Made by a program: the position numbers and the translations under genes
NCBI RefSeq assembly: GCF_014360585.1
Contig: NZ_JACIXG010000010.1
Coordinates: 1 to 64,000, forward strand
DNA length: 64,000 bases
Direction: 5' to 3'
Origin: Nocardioides sp.
GTDB lineage: Bacteria > Actinomycetota > Actinomycetes > Propionibacteriales > Nocardioidaceae
The notes under the pieces: model-generated
Told to the model about the DNA's origin: nothing
What the model saw: only the letters and a program-made list of their open reading frames with translations
Databases searched by the model: none
Shown here: piece after piece, positions 42,524 to 52,688 of the stretch
Layout of the letters: each line of letters opens with the position of its first letter
How positions within the stretch are numbered: position 1 is the stretch's first letter

Positions 42524-44938
42524 TCAAGACCTGAGGCGCACGGTCTCGACCAGGTCTGCCTTGATCTCCTCGTCGGTCCACGGGAAGTCGACCCACTTCT
42601 CCTCGGAGAAGAGGCGGGTCTGGTCGCTGGACCACGGGGAGGCGGGGTCCTCGTACTGGCCGTAGGTCAGGATCGTGCGCGGCTCGACGCCGTCCGGGCC
42701 GAATGAGACGGCCTGGATGTGCGAGGAGCCGTAGGTGATCGGCCGCGCGTAGCCGGTGTTCTGCACCGGGCTGCGGGAGGCGAGCGCGTTGGCGTTGCCG
42801 GCGAGGTTGCCCACGCCGCCGCCGAGGGGCAGCGGGGGAGCGCCGCGGTCGGCGGCGACCTGGTAGGCGCCCCATGGCGAGTCGATCGGCAGGCCGGTCG
42901 CCCTCACGGCCGCGATTGCGTCCTTCATCGCCTTGATCGTGCTCGGTGTCGTGCGCAGCCCGCGCGGTGTGTCGAGCGGGTCGTCGGCGTCGAACGGCAC
43001 CCGCCAGAGCTGGAGCCCGGTGGGGGCCCGCTCGACGAACTCGGTGAAGATCGCGGTGCCGACCGAGGTCGCGTCCGACCGTCCGTCCCATCCGGCCAGG
43101 ACGGCGCAGGCCTGCTTCTCGCCGGTCAGCTGGCAGACCCGGTCGAGCGCGCCGTCGGCCTTCATGACCTCCGCCGTCCGCTGCCGGTTGTCGTACTCAT
43201 GGTCGGCCAGCGAGGCGGGCGTCTCGACGCCGTGAGCGGCGAGCTGGTCGATGACGTAGCGGGCCACCATCTGCGTACGCATCGTCCGCTCGCAACGCTC
43301 GCAGCCGAGGATCGCGGGGTAGCCCTCCAGCGGGGCCTCCGGGTTGGGCAGCCAGTGGGAGTCGTTGGCGTTCATCACCCAGTCGCGGCGTACGACGTCG
43401 GGGAGGTGCTCGTCGCCGAGGATCCCGGGGCGCTGGGCGTCGGAGTCGGCTCCCCAGGCGCAGGAGGACCCGGCGCGGTTGCCGTCGAGACCGGGCAGGC
43501 CGGCGACGACGTCGAGCAGCCGGCCGACGACCGTCATACAGCGTGCGGCGAGCCTGTCGGTGACGTGTGGGACGACCGAGTGGTCGGCGTAGAGGGCGTC
43601 ACCGTGGCGGTCGGCCGCGATCGTGTTGACCCATGGCATCCCGCCGCCGGCGTCCTGGCGCTCCAGCAGGTCCCCGACCGAGGAGGCGGAGCCCATGCCG
43701 AGGAAGGTGTCGATGGTGCGCAGGTGCTCGGCGTTGGCGTCCCGGATCGCCCAGAAGCTCTGCGGCCCCCAGGCCATCAGCTGCGCGGGCGAGTCGATGA
43801 CGTAGCCCTCGGGCGTGCGGTAGAGATCCTCGGTGACCGTGGTCGTGCCCGAGGCGGTCTTGACCTCGACCTCGACCTCCCGCCGCTCGGCCCGCTTGAC
43901 CCCGTCCGGGGTGAGGTAGCGGGTGCCCGGCCCGAGGGTGGTGTACTCGTACGGCGTGAACCGGTAGGCCGTCGAGACCGTGTGGCTCCAGGCGACGTCG
44001 TCGTTCCAGCCGATGTTCACCGCCGGCGAGCCGATCAGGGAGGCGCCGGCGACGTCGTACTCGCCGGGGATCGTCAGATGCTGCTGGGTGAACCGATAGC
44101 GGCCCTGCCACGGGAAGTGGGGGTTGCCGAGCAGCATCCCGGCGCCGGTCGAGCTGGCATCGCCGCCGATCGCGGTCGCGTTCGAACCGAAGGCGCGCTC
44201 GGGGTCGCGGCCGAACGAGGCCAGCAGCGCCTCCTTGTCCACCTTCGCGGCCGCAGCCGGCACCTCGGCCGCGGTGGTGGGCAGCGACGGCAGGCCCAGG
44301 GCACCGGGCAGGTCGGGCAGGCCCGGGTCGGTCGGCGACAGGGGAGAGGCGGCGTTCATCTCGCCGACGAACTGCCCGGCCGAGGCGATCAGGTTGGCGA
44401 GATAGACGCCGTACCAGACGTCGATCTCGGTGACGTCTGCCCTGATGTAGGGAGCGTCCGCGCAGGCCGGATCGGTCACCTCGTGCGTACGCAGCCACTC
44501 GTTCACCCCGGCGGCGTATCCCCGCACCATCTGCTTCGCACGCGTCGACGGTCCAGCCGGGGAGTCGAGGAGCCGCTCGACCACCTGCCGGCTGTGGAGG
44601 TCGCCCACAAGCACGTCGGAGTCGAGGTTGGTGGTCGGCTTGGAGACGCCGTCGTCATAGATCTTGTCCGCGCCGAGCCAGCGGGAGCGTTCGCCGCGGG
44701 CGCTGAGCAGGATGTCGGCCAGCGTGCAGGTGGCCTCACCGGCGGTCGCCCAGCCGCTGCCGTAGCCCAGGGAGCCCCAGTCGCGGGCGGTGATGTGTGG
44801 GATCCCGTGCTCGGTGATCCGCACCTTCGCGTCGTACGCGGGCTTCGGCTCGGCGGCCTCCGCAGGAGCGCTGAGCGCGCCCGCGAGCAGGACCAGCGGA
44901 GCGAGGGACATGGTGGCTCTGCGTACGAGGCTCTCCAT
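42524..44938 (-). CDS. secreted penicillin/acyl-homoserine-lactone acylase family enzyme
   Basis: N-terminal nucleophile amidohydrolase of 804 residues, in the PvdQ/QuiP/aculeacin-A acylase branch of the penicillin acylase family. The signal peptide is MESLVRRATMSLAPLVLLAG up to APAEAAE (cleavage near residue 29). Self-cleavage is expected before S252 in ERAFGSNATAIGG, giving an alpha chain and a beta chain with N-terminal Ser. Conserved beta-chain blocks are GNPHFPWQGRYRFTQQHLTI, then SPAVNIGWNDDVAWSHTVS. The product would act outside the cell and hydrolyse a fatty-acyl amide such as a lipopeptide or homoserine lactone; the substrate is inference. Confidence 0.93.
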   Translation of the reverse strand: MESLVRRATMSLAPLVLLAGALSAPAEAAEPKPAYDAKVRITEHGIPHITARDWGSLGYGSGWATAGEATCTLADILLSARGERSRWLGADKIYDDGVSKPTTNLDSDVLVGDLHSRQVVERLLDSPAGPSTRAKQMVRGYAAGVNEWLRTHEVTDPACADAPYIRADVTEIDVWYGVYLANLIASAGQFVGEMNAASPLSPTDPGLPDLPGALGLPSLPTTAAEVPAAAAKVDKEALLASFGRDPERAFGSNATAIGGDASSTGAGMLLGNPHFPWQGRYRFTQQHLTIPGEYDVAGASLIGSPAVNIGWNDDVAWSHTVSTAYRFTPYEYTTLGPGTRYLTPDGVKRAERREVEVEVKTASGTTTVTEDLYRTPEGYVIDSPAQLMAWGPQSFWAIRDANAEHLRTIDTFLGMGSASSVGDLLERQDAGGGMPWVNTIAADRHGDALYADHSVVPHVTDRLAARCMTVVGRLLDVVAGLPGLDGNRAGSSCAWGADSDAQRPGILGDEHLPDVVRRDWVMNANDSHWLPNPEAPLEGYPAILGCERCERTMRTQMVARYVIDQLAAHGVETPASLADHEYDNRQRTAEVMKADGALDRVCQLTGEKQACAVLAGWDGRSDATSVGTAIFTEFVERAPTGLQLWRVPFDADDPLDTPRGLRTTPSTIKAMKDAIAAVRATGLPIDSPWGAYQVAADRGAPPLPLGGGVGNLAGNANALASRSPVQNTGYARPITYGSSHIQAVSFGPDGVEPRTILTYGQYEDPASPWSSDQTRLFSEEKWVDFPWTDEEIKADLVETVRLRS

Positions 44939-45033
44939 GCCTCGACCAACGAGAATGGGTAGAACAGGTTACTGTTTGGTTGCCAGGTGGCCCGGATCCC
45001 GGGAAGGGGACCGAGGATGGATATTCTGGCGAC

Positions 45034-45969
45034 GTGTTCTGGAGAAGTCTGAGCGAGGTGCCCGCCGACCTCGGCCGCACCTGTGTCGTGGTCGGGAACT
45101 TCGACGGCGTCCACCTCGGGCACCAGCATGTGCTGCGCAGGGGGCGCGAGGTGGCGGACGCCAAGGAGCTCACCCTGGTGGCGGTGACCTTCGACCCGCA
45201 CCCGATGGCGGTGCTGCGGCCCGAGCACGCCCCCGGTGTGCTCACCACGATGGAGGTCCGCGCCGAGCTGCTGCTCGCTGCCGGCGCCGACGCCGTGCTC
45301 GCGCTGCCGTTCGACATGGAGATGGCCAACTGGTCACCCGAGGACTTCGCCCAGCGGGTCCTCGTCGACGCGCTGCACGCCGAGGCGTGCGTGGTCGGCG
45401 CCAACTTCCGCTACGGCTGCAAGGCCGCCGGCGACGTGGCCGACCTGATCGCCTTCGGGAAGGTCCACGACTTCTCCGCCGAGGGGATCCCGCTCGACGG
45501 CGGCCCCCAGGTCTGGTCCTCGACCTACATCCGGACGTGTCTGGCGGCCGGCGACGTCACCGGTGCCGCCGAGGCCCTGGGCCGCCCCTACTCCGTGCGC
45601 GGGATCGTCGTCAAGGGCGACCAGCGCGGCCGGGAGCTGGGCTTCCCGACGGCGAACGTGCCCACCGACTCGCTGACCGCGGTGCCGCCCGACGGCATCT
45701 ACGCGGGCTGGCTGACCCGGCGCGACACCGGCGAGCGATTCCCGGCGGCGATCTCGGTCGGCACCAACCCCACCTTCGAGGGCGTGGTCGGGCGCCGCGT
45801 CGAGTCCTACGTGCTCGACCGTGACGACCTCGAGCTCTACGGCGTCGAGGTCGAGGTCGCCTTCGTGGAGCGGCTGCGCGGCATGGTCGCCTTCGAGGGG
45901 ATCGACGCGCTCGTGGAGCAGATGCACGCAGACGTGGTGCGGGCGCGCGAGATCCTGGTCGATCTCTAA
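45034..45969 (+). CDS. ribF: bifunctional riboflavin kinase/FAD synthetase
   Basis: Phosphorylates riboflavin to FMN and adenylates it to FAD. The N-terminal nucleotidyl-transferase domain has VVGNFDGVHLGHQHVL with the ATP-binding GxFDGxHxGH motif near residues 21-30, plus VTFDPHPMAVLRP and the SSTYIR block. The C-terminal kinase domain (about 180-311) contains GDQRGRELGFPTANV and SVGTNPTFEG. The length of 311 residues is normal. GTG 45034 is chosen because similarity starts just after it; an upstream frame extension is not conserved. It is divergent from the secreted acylase gene by 95 bases. Confidence 0.95.
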   Translation: MFWRSLSEVPADLGRTCVVVGNFDGVHLGHQHVLRRGREVADAKELTLVAVTFDPHPMAVLRPEHAPGVLTTMEVRAELLLAAGADAVLALPFDMEMANWSPEDFAQRVLVDALHAEACVVGANFRYGCKAAGDVADLIAFGKVHDFSAEGIPLDGGPQVWSSTYIRTCLAAGDVTGAAEALGRPYSVRGIVVKGDQRGRELGFPTANVPTDSLTAVPPDGIYAGWLTRRDTGERFPAAISVGTNPTFEGVVGRRVESYVLDRDDLELYGVEVEVAFVERLRGMVAFEGIDALVEQMHADVVRAREILVDL

Positions 45970-46017
45970 CCCCGGCGCCCTATCCAGCGGGGTGCCGGTG
46001 CGGTTGAATGTCTCGCC

Positions 46018-46854
46018 ATGGATCCCCACTCCACCCCCACGTCCGCCTACGAGACCGAGGTCGAGGCCGAGCGAGCCCGCGGCGGCATCCCGGCCGTCCT
46101 CAACGCGGTCCTGGTCACCGCCGGGCTCTGGACCCTCCAGTTCTTCTCCGGCTCGGCGCCGCTGTCCACCTGGGCCGACGAGAACGGCACCAACTCGGCC
46201 GGCTGGCTGCCTGCGCTGCTGGGGGACCGGCTCACCTACTTCGGCAACGGCTCCTTCGCCGGCCTCCTCGCCGGCGACGCCCTGGTGCACTCCGTCGTCC
46301 TCACCGTGACCGTCTTCGCGCTGACCTGGCTGCTGACCTGGCTCGGCACCATCGGCATCTGGCCGCGGGCGTTCTGGCCGGTGTTCCTCGGCTGCTGGTT
46401 CGCCGCGATCGTCGCCACGGCCGTCGGCCAGGTCGCCGAGAGCCTCTACGCCTACCTCTCCGACGGCCGCTCCGGCTGGCTGGTGGCGACGCTGGGTGAC
46501 GTGCTCGAGTCGGGCGCAGCGTACGGGCTGACCTATGGGTGGGCGACCGGGTTCCTGATCGCGCTGATCTGGCTCGCGGTGCCGGGAAAGCGCCCCGAGG
46601 TGGAGGAGTACGCGCCGATGTCGGCGCTCATCCCGGGCGGTTCCGGGGGTGCGCCCGGCGGGTACGGTCAGCAGCTGCGCTCCAGCGTCGCCGTACCGAC
46701 CGCCCAGACGAGCCGGGTGTCCGCCTCGCCGTCCGGGCGACCCGTCCAGCCCGTCCAGGTCCGCACCTTCACCGGGCCCGCTCGTGCCTCCGGGCCGGCC
46801 GGCGACACGGCCGCCTGGAAGGACTTCGTACGGGACGTGCGCGGTCGGTCGTGA
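46018..46854 (+). CDS. multi-span membrane protein, unknown
   Basis: No family recognised. The 278-residue product has a short soluble N-terminus (MDPHSTPTSAYETEVEAERA) and four or five hydrophobic segments, at roughly 26-45, 68-110, 117-140 and 160-188. The C-terminal 90 residues are predicted disordered and rich in Gly, Ser and Pro. It starts 48 bases after ribF on the same strand. The next frame begins inside or just after its 3' end, so the two may form a unit. Confidence 0.7.
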   Translation: MDPHSTPTSAYETEVEAERARGGIPAVLNAVLVTAGLWTLQFFSGSAPLSTWADENGTNSAGWLPALLGDRLTYFGNGSFAGLLAGDALVHSVVLTVTVFALTWLLTWLGTIGIWPRAFWPVFLGCWFAAIVATAVGQVAESLYAYLSDGRSGWLVATLGDVLESGAAYGLTYGWATGFLIALIWLAVPGKRPEVEEYAPMSALIPGGSGGAPGGYGQQLRSSVAVPTAQTSRVSASPSGRPVQPVQVRTFTGPARASGPAGDTAAWKDFVRDVRGRS

Positions 46855-47539
46855 CCGGCCGGTCCTGCTGCTCATCGTCGCGCGCGTCGTGCTCCTCGGT
46901 CTGAACGCGCTCGCTGTGTTCGTGCTCTTCATGAGTTGGATGAACGGGGGTGGCGGCGGCGCCGCGTACGACCGCGGCTGGCAGGACTGCTACAACGAGG
47001 TGGTCGGGACGAGCGGTGATGGCGGACCGGTCGATGAGCAGGCCGGCATCTACGCGGGCGGCAGGACGGTCACCAACATCTACCCGTACGACACCTCGGG
47101 CAAGCCGCTGACCGGGTTGCAGCTCTTCGACCAGGACGGGAAGCCGATCGACGTGGCCGCTCGGCCCGACTGCACCTCGACTGTCGCCGACCCGCTCCCG
47201 CCGACTGTGGCAGACGAGGACGGGATCATCTCCGAGATGTGCCTGGACGAGCGTACGGGGGAGCCGGTGCAGCCGCGGATCTTCTACCCGTGGTCCAACG
47301 GTGCCGCGCAGTTCTACAACGTCTTCCCGCTGCCCAGCCGGGCCCAGCCGGACACCGCGCTCGACCCGAACGCGTTCGCGAACGGTGGCACGGACGCACC
47401 GAAGATCCAGGAGCCGCCCCTGGCGACGGTGCCGAAGGTCTCGCTCCCCGGGATCGCGGCGAGCTCGCCCAGCGCCTCGCCGAGCGTCTCGCCGACGGAC
47501 TCGCCGAGTGCGTCACCGAGCGCTCCTGAGACGCCGTGA
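46784..47539 (+). CDS. single-span membrane protein with Ser/Pro-rich tail
   Basis: No family recognised. After a short basic N-terminus there is one membrane segment (RPVLLLIVARVVLLGLNALA then VFVLFMSWM). An extracytoplasmic part with three cysteines (QDCYNEV, PDCTSTV, SEMCLDE) and a Ser/Pro-rich end (SPSASPSVSPTDSPSASPSA) follow. The start is unsure: GTG 46784 gives a 71-base overlap with the upstream gene, while GTG 46889 would start inside the membrane segment. Neither has a good ribosome-binding site. Coding is supported by composition and by its length. Confidence 0.6.
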   Translation: MPPGRPATRPPGRTSYGTCAVGRDRPVLLLIVARVVLLGLNALAVFVLFMSWMNGGGGGAAYDRGWQDCYNEVVGTSGDGGPVDEQAGIYAGGRTVTNIYPYDTSGKPLTGLQLFDQDGKPIDVAARPDCTSTVADPLPPTVADEDGIISEMCLDERTGEPVQPRIFYPWSNGAAQFYNVFPLPSRAQPDTALDPNAFANGGTDAPKIQEPPLATVPKVSLPGIAASSPSASPSVSPTDSPSASPSAPETP

Positions 47540-47609
47540 GCTGACCGATGCAACCGGATCCGGCTCCACAGCGTCTTACCCGATGACGAGAGAGTCGAGG
47601 GGGAGAGCG

Positions 47610-47666
47610 ATGAAGTACTGGTGGAGGTTGCGTCGGCGGGTGGCACGGCTCGTGCTCGTGGCCTGA
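47610..47666 (+). CDS. 18-residue Arg/Trp-rich mini-ORF
   Basis: ATG 47610 is preceded by a near-perfect ribosome-binding site (GAGGGGGAG, five bases before the ATG). The product, MKYWWRLRRRVARLVLVA, is short, basic and hydrophobic. It lies between a membrane protein gene and rpsO, 173 bases before the rpsO start. It may be a real micro-peptide, a leader peptide, or chance. I see no run of regulatory codons other than two Trp and five Arg. Confidence 0.35.
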   Translation: MKYWWRLRRRVARLVLVA

Positions 47667-47839
47667 TCCGGCGACGATTCGGGGGTATGCCGGCGCGCTG
47701 TTAATCTTCTCGGGTTGTCGGTCCATGGGGATCGGCAGCTCAAGCCGTGAAATCGGCCGCGGATCAAGAGTGCCCCGGTGAACAGGCCCGGGCGCGCCGC
47801 GCAACGAGTTAGGCCCACGGGCCGGAAGGGAGCCTTCGC

Positions 47840-48115
47840 ATGGCAGTTGGAACTGACGCGGAGACCAAGAAGAAGATCATCGCCGAGTACGCCACGGTCG
47901 AGGGTGACACCGGCTCGCCGGAGGTGCAGATCGCGCTGCTGTCGCACCGCATCTCCCACCTGACCGACCACCTCAAGGAGCACAAGCACGACCACCACAG
48001 CCGTCGTGGTCTGCTGCTGCTCGTCGGCCAGCGCCGCCGCCTTCTCAACTACCTTCAGAAGAAGGACATCGAGCGCTACCGCTCGATCATCGAGAAGCTC
48101 GGCCTTCGTCGCTGA
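47840..48115 (+). CDS. rpsO: 30S ribosomal protein S15
   Basis: Primary 16S rRNA-binding protein of the platform of the small subunit; 91 residues, mainly four helices. [20 protein letters not shown], then [44 protein letters not shown] and [16 protein letters not shown] match the family over its whole length. ATG 47840 follows GGAAGGGAG at a good distance. The upstream 170 bases are GC-rich and may hold the S15 autoregulatory leader. A strong terminator follows; pnp is further downstream with a membrane protein gene between them. Confidence 0.97.
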   Translation: MAVGTDAETKKKIIAEYATVEGDTGSPEVQIALLSHRISHLTDHLKEHKHDHHSRRGLLLLVGQRRRLLNYLQKKDIERYRSIIEKLGLRR

Positions 48116-48136
48116 TAGGTTCTCAACGCGTACGCG

Positions 48137-48180
48137 ACGGGCCGTCTCCCACTTGGGAGGCGGCCCGTTCGCCGTCTGTC
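48137..48180 (+). terminator. intrinsic terminator after rpsO
   Basis: ACGGGCCGTCTCCC (48137-48150) pairs with GGGAGGCGGCCCGT (48155-48168) around an ACTT loop with one imperfect pair. TCGCCGTCTGTC follows, with a modest T content. It lies 21 bases after the rpsO stop. Confidence 0.75.
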
Positions 48181-48267
48181 GCCGCGTGGCGTGATCCACA
48201 CCCGCGACCTTCGGCTGTGGCCACAGGTGCGCTGGTGCGGTCTCGGGGTGCGGTCCTACAGTGAGAT

Positions 48268-48855
48268 ATGAGCATCTCGGGGGCAGTGAGTCGGGGCAGG
48301 CGCGATCCCGGCATCGTCGCAGGGGTCGTGCTGGCTGGGCTGATGTGGCTGTTGACGCTGCTCGCCGTCGTGCCGGCGGTGGACGCGTGGGTGGTGCGCG
48401 CGTCTCGCACCGTGCCGTATCTGCCGAGCCATGCGATCGGCTATTTCGGGACGTTGACCTACGCCGATCTGTGGGTCGTCATCTCGCTGGTGCTGAAGAC
48501 GGGAGTGCTCTTCTCGGTCACCTCGGCGCTCGTGCGGGTGGCCGTCCGAGGGGTGCCACGGAGTGGCGGTGCCGCCGTGTTCCTCAGTGCCTGGATGGCC
48601 GCCCTGGTGGGATGTGTCGCCGGGGCGGTGGCGGGCGCGCTGCTGTGGAGCGTGGACCCTTCGATCACCGGTGCGGCCCATCCCGCGGCCTTCGTCGACG
48701 CGGCGACGTACGGACTGAGCGCCGGCGCCCTCTGGGGCTGGATCCCGGCCCTGGCGGCGCGCGCAGTCTGGCGTGACGGGGTGGGATCCGGTCCGGGAGC
48801 GGGCGGCACGCGCGTGCCTCCGTTCCGCATTTCGGGCAAGGGACGGATAGGCTGA
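48268..48855 (+). CDS. membrane protein, unknown
   Basis: No family recognised. The 195-residue product has four hydrophobic segments, at about 16-40, 68-92, 103-127 and 143-165, with short loops and a basic Gly/Pro-rich C-terminus. ATG 48268 is used. A gene of this kind between rpsO and pnp is not part of the usual pair. A GGAGTGC hairpin closes its 3' end. Confidence 0.65.
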   Translation: MSISGAVSRGRRDPGIVAGVVLAGLMWLLTLLAVVPAVDAWVVRASRTVPYLPSHAIGYFGTLTYADLWVVISLVLKTGVLFSVTSALVRVAVRGVPRSGGAAVFLSAWMAALVGCVAGAVAGALLWSVDPSITGAAHPAAFVDAATYGLSAGALWGWIPALAARAVWRDGVGSGPGAGGTRVPPFRISGKGRIG

Positions 48856-48859
48856 GGGA

Positions 48860-48890
48860 GGAGTGCTAGCGCCAGGCGCGCAGGCACTCC
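48860..48890 (+). other. hairpin between membrane gene and pnp leader
   Basis: GGAGTGC (48860-48866) and GCACTCC (48884-48890) form an exact seven-base stem with a GC-rich loop. GAAAAACGAAAC follows, so it lacks the T-run of an intrinsic terminator. It starts a 200-base leader before pnp, which may be the site of the self-regulation known for pnp in other bacteria. Confidence 0.45.
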
Positions 48891-49058
48891 GAAAAACGAA
48901 ACACATCACCAGGAGCGGCCCGCCCGTCCGGCTCGGTCCTCGGTAGTGATTCCCAGGTCCGTGGTGACCTGAGGGTCTCGATCGAAGACCGGCCCCGGTG
49001 CGCAACGAGCGCACATGCCCGGCGCGGGGGCGCTCCGAGACCTGACAAGGACGAATCC

Positions 49059-51320
49059 TTGACTGAACCAGTCATCACCGCCGTCGAGACGACCATCGAC
49101 AACGGCAAGTTCGGCACCCGCACCGTCAAGTTCGAGACCGGGCTTCTCGCTCGGCAGGCCGCGGGTTCCGTGACCGCCTACCTCGATGACGAGACGATGC
49201 TGCTGTCTGCGACCACCGCCTCCAAGCACCCGAAGGAGCACCTCGACTTCTTCCCGCTGACGGTCGACGTCGAGGAGCGGATGTACGCCGCGGGCAAGAT
49301 CCCCGGCTCCTTCTTCCGTTCCGAGGGTCGCCCGGGCGAGGACGCCATCCTCACCTGCCGTCTGATCGACCGCCCGCTGCGCCCCACCTTCAAGAAGGGT
49401 CTGCGCAACGAGGTCCAGGTCGTCATCACCGTCATGGCGCTCGACCCCGACCACCCCTACGACGTGCTCGCGATCAACGCCGCGTCTATGTCCACGCAGC
49501 TCTCCGGCCTGCCGTTCTCCGGCCCGGTCGGCGGCGTTCGCGTCGCCCTGATCGAGGGCCAGTGGGTCGCCTTCCCGAGCCACAGCCAGCTCGAGAACGC
49601 CGTCTTCGACATGGTCGTCGCCGGCCGTGTCACCGACTCCGGCGACGTCGCCATCATGATGGTCGAGGCCGAGTCCACCGAGCAGACCTGGGACCTGGTC
49701 GCCTCCGGCGCCCAGGCGCCGACCGAGCCGATCGTGGCCGGCGGTCTGGACGCTGCCAAGCCGTTCATCAAGCAGCTTGTCGAGGCCCAGGCCGAGCTGG
49801 CCAAGCAGGCCGCCAAGCCGGTCCAGGACTTCCCGATCTTCCTGGACTACCAGGACGACGTCTACCAGGCCGTCGAGGCCACCGTTGGCGCCGACATCAC
49901 CGACCTCTACACCGTCGGTGGCAAGCGCGAGCGCACGCTCGGCAAGCAGGAGCGCGACGAAGAGGCCGACCGGATCAAGGCTGCGCTGCTCGAGAAGCTC
50001 GGCGCGCAGTTCGAGGGCCGCGAGGGCGAGATCGGCGCTGCCTTCCGCGCCCTGACCAAGAAGGCCATCCGCGAGCAGGTCCTGCGCGACCAGGTCCGCA
50101 TCGACGGTCGCGGCCTGGCCGACCTCCGTCCGCTGCACTCCGAGGTCGGCGTGATCCCGCGGGTCCACGGCTCGGCGCTCTTCGAGCGCGGCGAGACCCA
50201 GATCCTGGGTGTCACCACCCTCGACATGCTCAAGATGGAGCAGCAGCTCGACACGCTCTCCCCGGAGAAGCACCGCCGCTACATCCACAAGTACATCTTC
50301 CCGCCGTTCTCCACCGGCGAGACCGGCCGGGTCGGCTCGCCCAAGCGCCGCGAGGTCGGCCACGGTGCGCTCGCCCGCCGCGCGCTCCTGCCGGTGCTGC
50401 CGAGCCGCGAGGAGTTCCCCTACGCGATCCGTCAGCTCTCCGAGGCGATGGGGTCGAACGGCTCCACCTCGATGGGCTCGGTCTGCGCCTCGACGATGTC
50501 GCTGCTCAACGCCGGTGTGCCGCTGAAGGCCCCGGTCGCCGGTATCGCGATGGGTCTGATCTCCGGTGAGATCGAGGGCGAGACGAAGTACGTCGCGCTC
50601 ACCGACATCCTCGGTGCCGAGGACGCCTTCGGCGACATGGACTTCAAGGTCGCCGGCACCGCGGAGTTCGTGACCGCGCTGCAGCTCGACACCAAGCTCG
50701 ACGGCATCCCGGCCGAGGTCCTCGCCCAGGCCCTCAACCAGGCCAAGGACGCGCGTGCGGCCATCCTGGACGTCATGCACGAGGCCATCGGCGGCGTCGA
50801 GGAGCTGGCTGCGACCGCTCCGCGGATCATCACCGTCAAGGTACCCGTGGACAAGATCGGCGAGGTCATCGGCCCGAAGGGCAAGGTGATCAACCAGATC
50901 CAGGAGGACACCGGCGCCCAGATCTCCATCGAGGACGACGGCACGGTGCTCATCGGCGCGACCGACGGCAGCGCTGCCGAGGCCGCCCGTGCGGCGGTCA
51001 ACGCGATCGCCAACCCGACCATGCCCGAGGTCGGCGAGCGCTACCTCGGCACGGTCGTGAAGACGACCAACTTCGGTGCCTTCGTCGCCCTGCTCCCGGG
51101 CAAGGACGGCCTGCTCCACATCACCAAGCTGCGCGCCCTCAACGGCGGCAAGCGGGTCGAGTCGGTCGAGGACGTCGTCGAGGTCGGCCAGAAGATCCAG
51201 GTCGAGATCGCCGAGATCGACGACCGCGGCAAGCTCTCGCTCGCCCCGGTGCTCGAGGAGGAGGCCTCCTCCGAGGAGGCTCCTGCGGAGACCGCCACCG
51301 AGGCTGCTGACGAGGAGTGA
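49059..51320 (+). CDS. pnp: polyribonucleotide nucleotidyltransferase
   Basis: Phosphorolytic 3'-5' exoribonuclease and polymerase; 753 residues. Two RNase PH domains are separated by a helical domain (about 235-330). The second holds [14 protein letters not shown] and [19 protein letters not shown] with the catalytic Asp residues. KH ([21 protein letters not shown]) and S1 ([20 protein letters not shown]) domains follow, with an acidic Ala/Glu tail. TTG 49059 has AAGGA seven bases upstream and gives the family start. The stop overlaps the next gene's GTG start. It is transcribed with the M16 peptidase, as in most actinobacteria. Confidence 0.97.
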   Translation: MTEPVITAVETTIDNGKFGTRTVKFETGLLARQAAGSVTAYLDDETMLLSATTASKHPKEHLDFFPLTVDVEERMYAAGKIPGSFFRSEGRPGEDAILTCRLIDRPLRPTFKKGLRNEVQVVITVMALDPDHPYDVLAINAASMSTQLSGLPFSGPVGGVRVALIEGQWVAFPSHSQLENAVFDMVVAGRVTDSGDVAIMMVEAESTEQTWDLVASGAQAPTEPIVAGGLDAAKPFIKQLVEAQAELAKQAAKPVQDFPIFLDYQDDVYQAVEATVGADITDLYTVGGKRERTLGKQERDEEADRIKAALLEKLGAQFEGREGEIGAAFRALTKKAIREQVLRDQVRIDGRGLADLRPLHSEVGVIPRVHGSALFERGETQILGVTTLDMLKMEQQLDTLSPEKHRRYIHKYIFPPFSTGETGRVGSPKRREVGHGALARRALLPVLPSREEFPYAIRQLSEAMGSNGSTSMGSVCASTMSLLNAGVPLKAPVAGIAMGLISGEIEGETKYVALTDILGAEDAFGDMDFKVAGTAEFVTALQLDTKLDGIPAEVLAQALNQAKDARAAILDVMHEAIGGVEELAATAPRIITVKVPVDKIGEVIGPKGKVINQIQEDTGAQISIEDDGTVLIGATDGSAAEAARAAVNAIANPTMPEVGERYLGTVVKTTNFGAFVALLPGKDGLLHITKLRALNGGKRVESVEDVVEVGQKIQVEIAEIDDRGKLSLAPVLEEEASSEEAPAETATEAADEE

Positions 51321-52687
51321 CCTTGGCGTCACCCACCACCCCGGGGACCGGTCGACACGAAGGTGTCGGCCGGTCCTCCGGCTATGACCAGGAGCCCGGC
51401 ACCACCGTCACGCTCGAGCAGACCGAGGTCAACGGCGCGGTGACGTCGTTGGTGCGCCGTACGGTCCACCTGTCCGGGCTGCGGATCGTGACCGAGCAGA
51501 TGGCCGGGGTCCGCTCGGCGGCGATCGGCGTCTTCATCGGCGTCGGCTCCCGGGACGAGACCGCGCGTCAGCATGGCTGCTCCCACTTCCTCGAGCATCT
51601 GCTGTTCAAGGGCACCCCGTCGCGTACGGCATTGGAGATCTCCTCCTCGCTGGACCGTGTGGGCGGGGAGTTCAACGCCTACACGGCCAAGGAGTACACG
51701 TGCTTCCACGCGCGCGTGCTCGACGTCGACCTGCCGCTGGCGGTCGACGTCATGGGCGACATGCTGACCTCCTCGCTGGTCACGGAGGAGGACGTCGAGG
51801 CCGAGCGTGACGTCATCCTCGACGAGATCGCGATGCACGACGACGATCCCGACGATGTCATCCACAACCTCGTCGCGGCGCAGGCCTGGGGCGCCGAGAC
51901 GCCGCTCGGTCGGGGCATCGCCGGCACGGAGGAGTCGATCGCCGCGTTGACCCGCGATGAGATCGAGGAGTTCTACAAGGCCCACTACGTGCCGCCCAGG
52001 ATGGTCGTCGCGGTCGCCGGCAACGTCGAGCACGACGAGGTCGTGGCGATGGTGGAGAAGGCGTTCTCCGGCTCGGGCTTCCTAGGGGCCTCCGCCGCTC
52101 CGGTGCCTCCTCGCGAGGGGTCGCCGATCGACGTCGTCCCCGGCGAGACCAGAGCCGAGCGCCCGCTGGAGCAGGTCAACGTGATCCTGGCGCGCCAGGG
52201 TCTGCAGCGGGGAGATGACCGTCGGTTCGCCTTCGAGGTGGTCAACACCGCCGTCGGCGGCGCGACGTCCTCGCGGCTCTTCCAGGAGATCCGCGAGCAC
52301 CGGGGTCTGGCCTACTCGGTCTACTCCTACGCCTACAGCCACGCAGAGACGGGGCTCTTCGGAGTCCAGGTCGGCTGCCTGCCGGCCAAGCTCGACGAGG
52401 TGCTCGAGGTCGTACGCTCCGAGCTGGCCGCCGTCGCTCGCGACGGCATCACCGCCGAGGAGCTCGAGCTCGGCAAGGGGCAGCTGCGTGGCGGCCTCGT
52501 GCTCGGCCTCGAGGACTCGGCCTCCCGGATGTCCCGCATCGGCCGTGCCGAGCTGGTCCATCGCGAGCTCTACTCGATCGACGAGGTCCTCACCCGGATC
52601 GACGAGGTCACCCTAGAGGAGTGCCGTGAGGTCGCGGCCGAGATCCTCAGCCGTCCCGAGATCCTCGCGGTCGTGGGACCGGCCTGA
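51317..52687 (+). CDS. M16 family zinc metallopeptidase (PepR-like)
   Basis: Mitochondrial-processing-peptidase-like insulinase-family protein, the usual partner of pnp in actinobacteria. The inverted zinc motif HFLEH is at H90/E93/H94, and the third ligand is E170, 76 residues on, in [17 protein letters not shown]. The C-terminal half is the inactive M16 repeat ([22 protein letters not shown]). The length is 456 residues. GTG 51317 overlaps the pnp stop; TTG 51323 is in frame five bases after GAGGAG and could be the true start. The enzyme probably degrades or trims peptides; the substrate is unknown. Confidence 0.93.
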   Translation: MTLASPTTPGTGRHEGVGRSSGYDQEPGTTVTLEQTEVNGAVTSLVRRTVHLSGLRIVTEQMAGVRSAAIGVFIGVGSRDETARQHGCSHFLEHLLFKGTPSRTALEISSSLDRVGGEFNAYTAKEYTCFHARVLDVDLPLAVDVMGDMLTSSLVTEEDVEAERDVILDEIAMHDDDPDDVIHNLVAAQAWGAETPLGRGIAGTEESIAALTRDEIEEFYKAHYVPPRMVVAVAGNVEHDEVVAMVEKAFSGSGFLGASAAPVPPREGSPIDVVPGETRAERPLEQVNVILARQGLQRGDDRRFAFEVVNTAVGGATSSRLFQEIREHRGLAYSVYSYAYSHAETGLFGVQVGCLPAKLDEVLEVVRSELAAVARDGITAEELELGKGQLRGGLVLGLEDSASRMSRIGRAELVHRELYSIDEVLTRIDEVTLEECREVAAEILSRPEILAVVGPA

Positions 52688-52688
52688 C

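Noticed and set aside
42524..44938. Quorum-quenching system around the acylase
   Set aside because: The enzyme family can cleave homoserine lactones, but no LuxI/LuxR or other signalling gene is nearby, so I keep only the family-level call.
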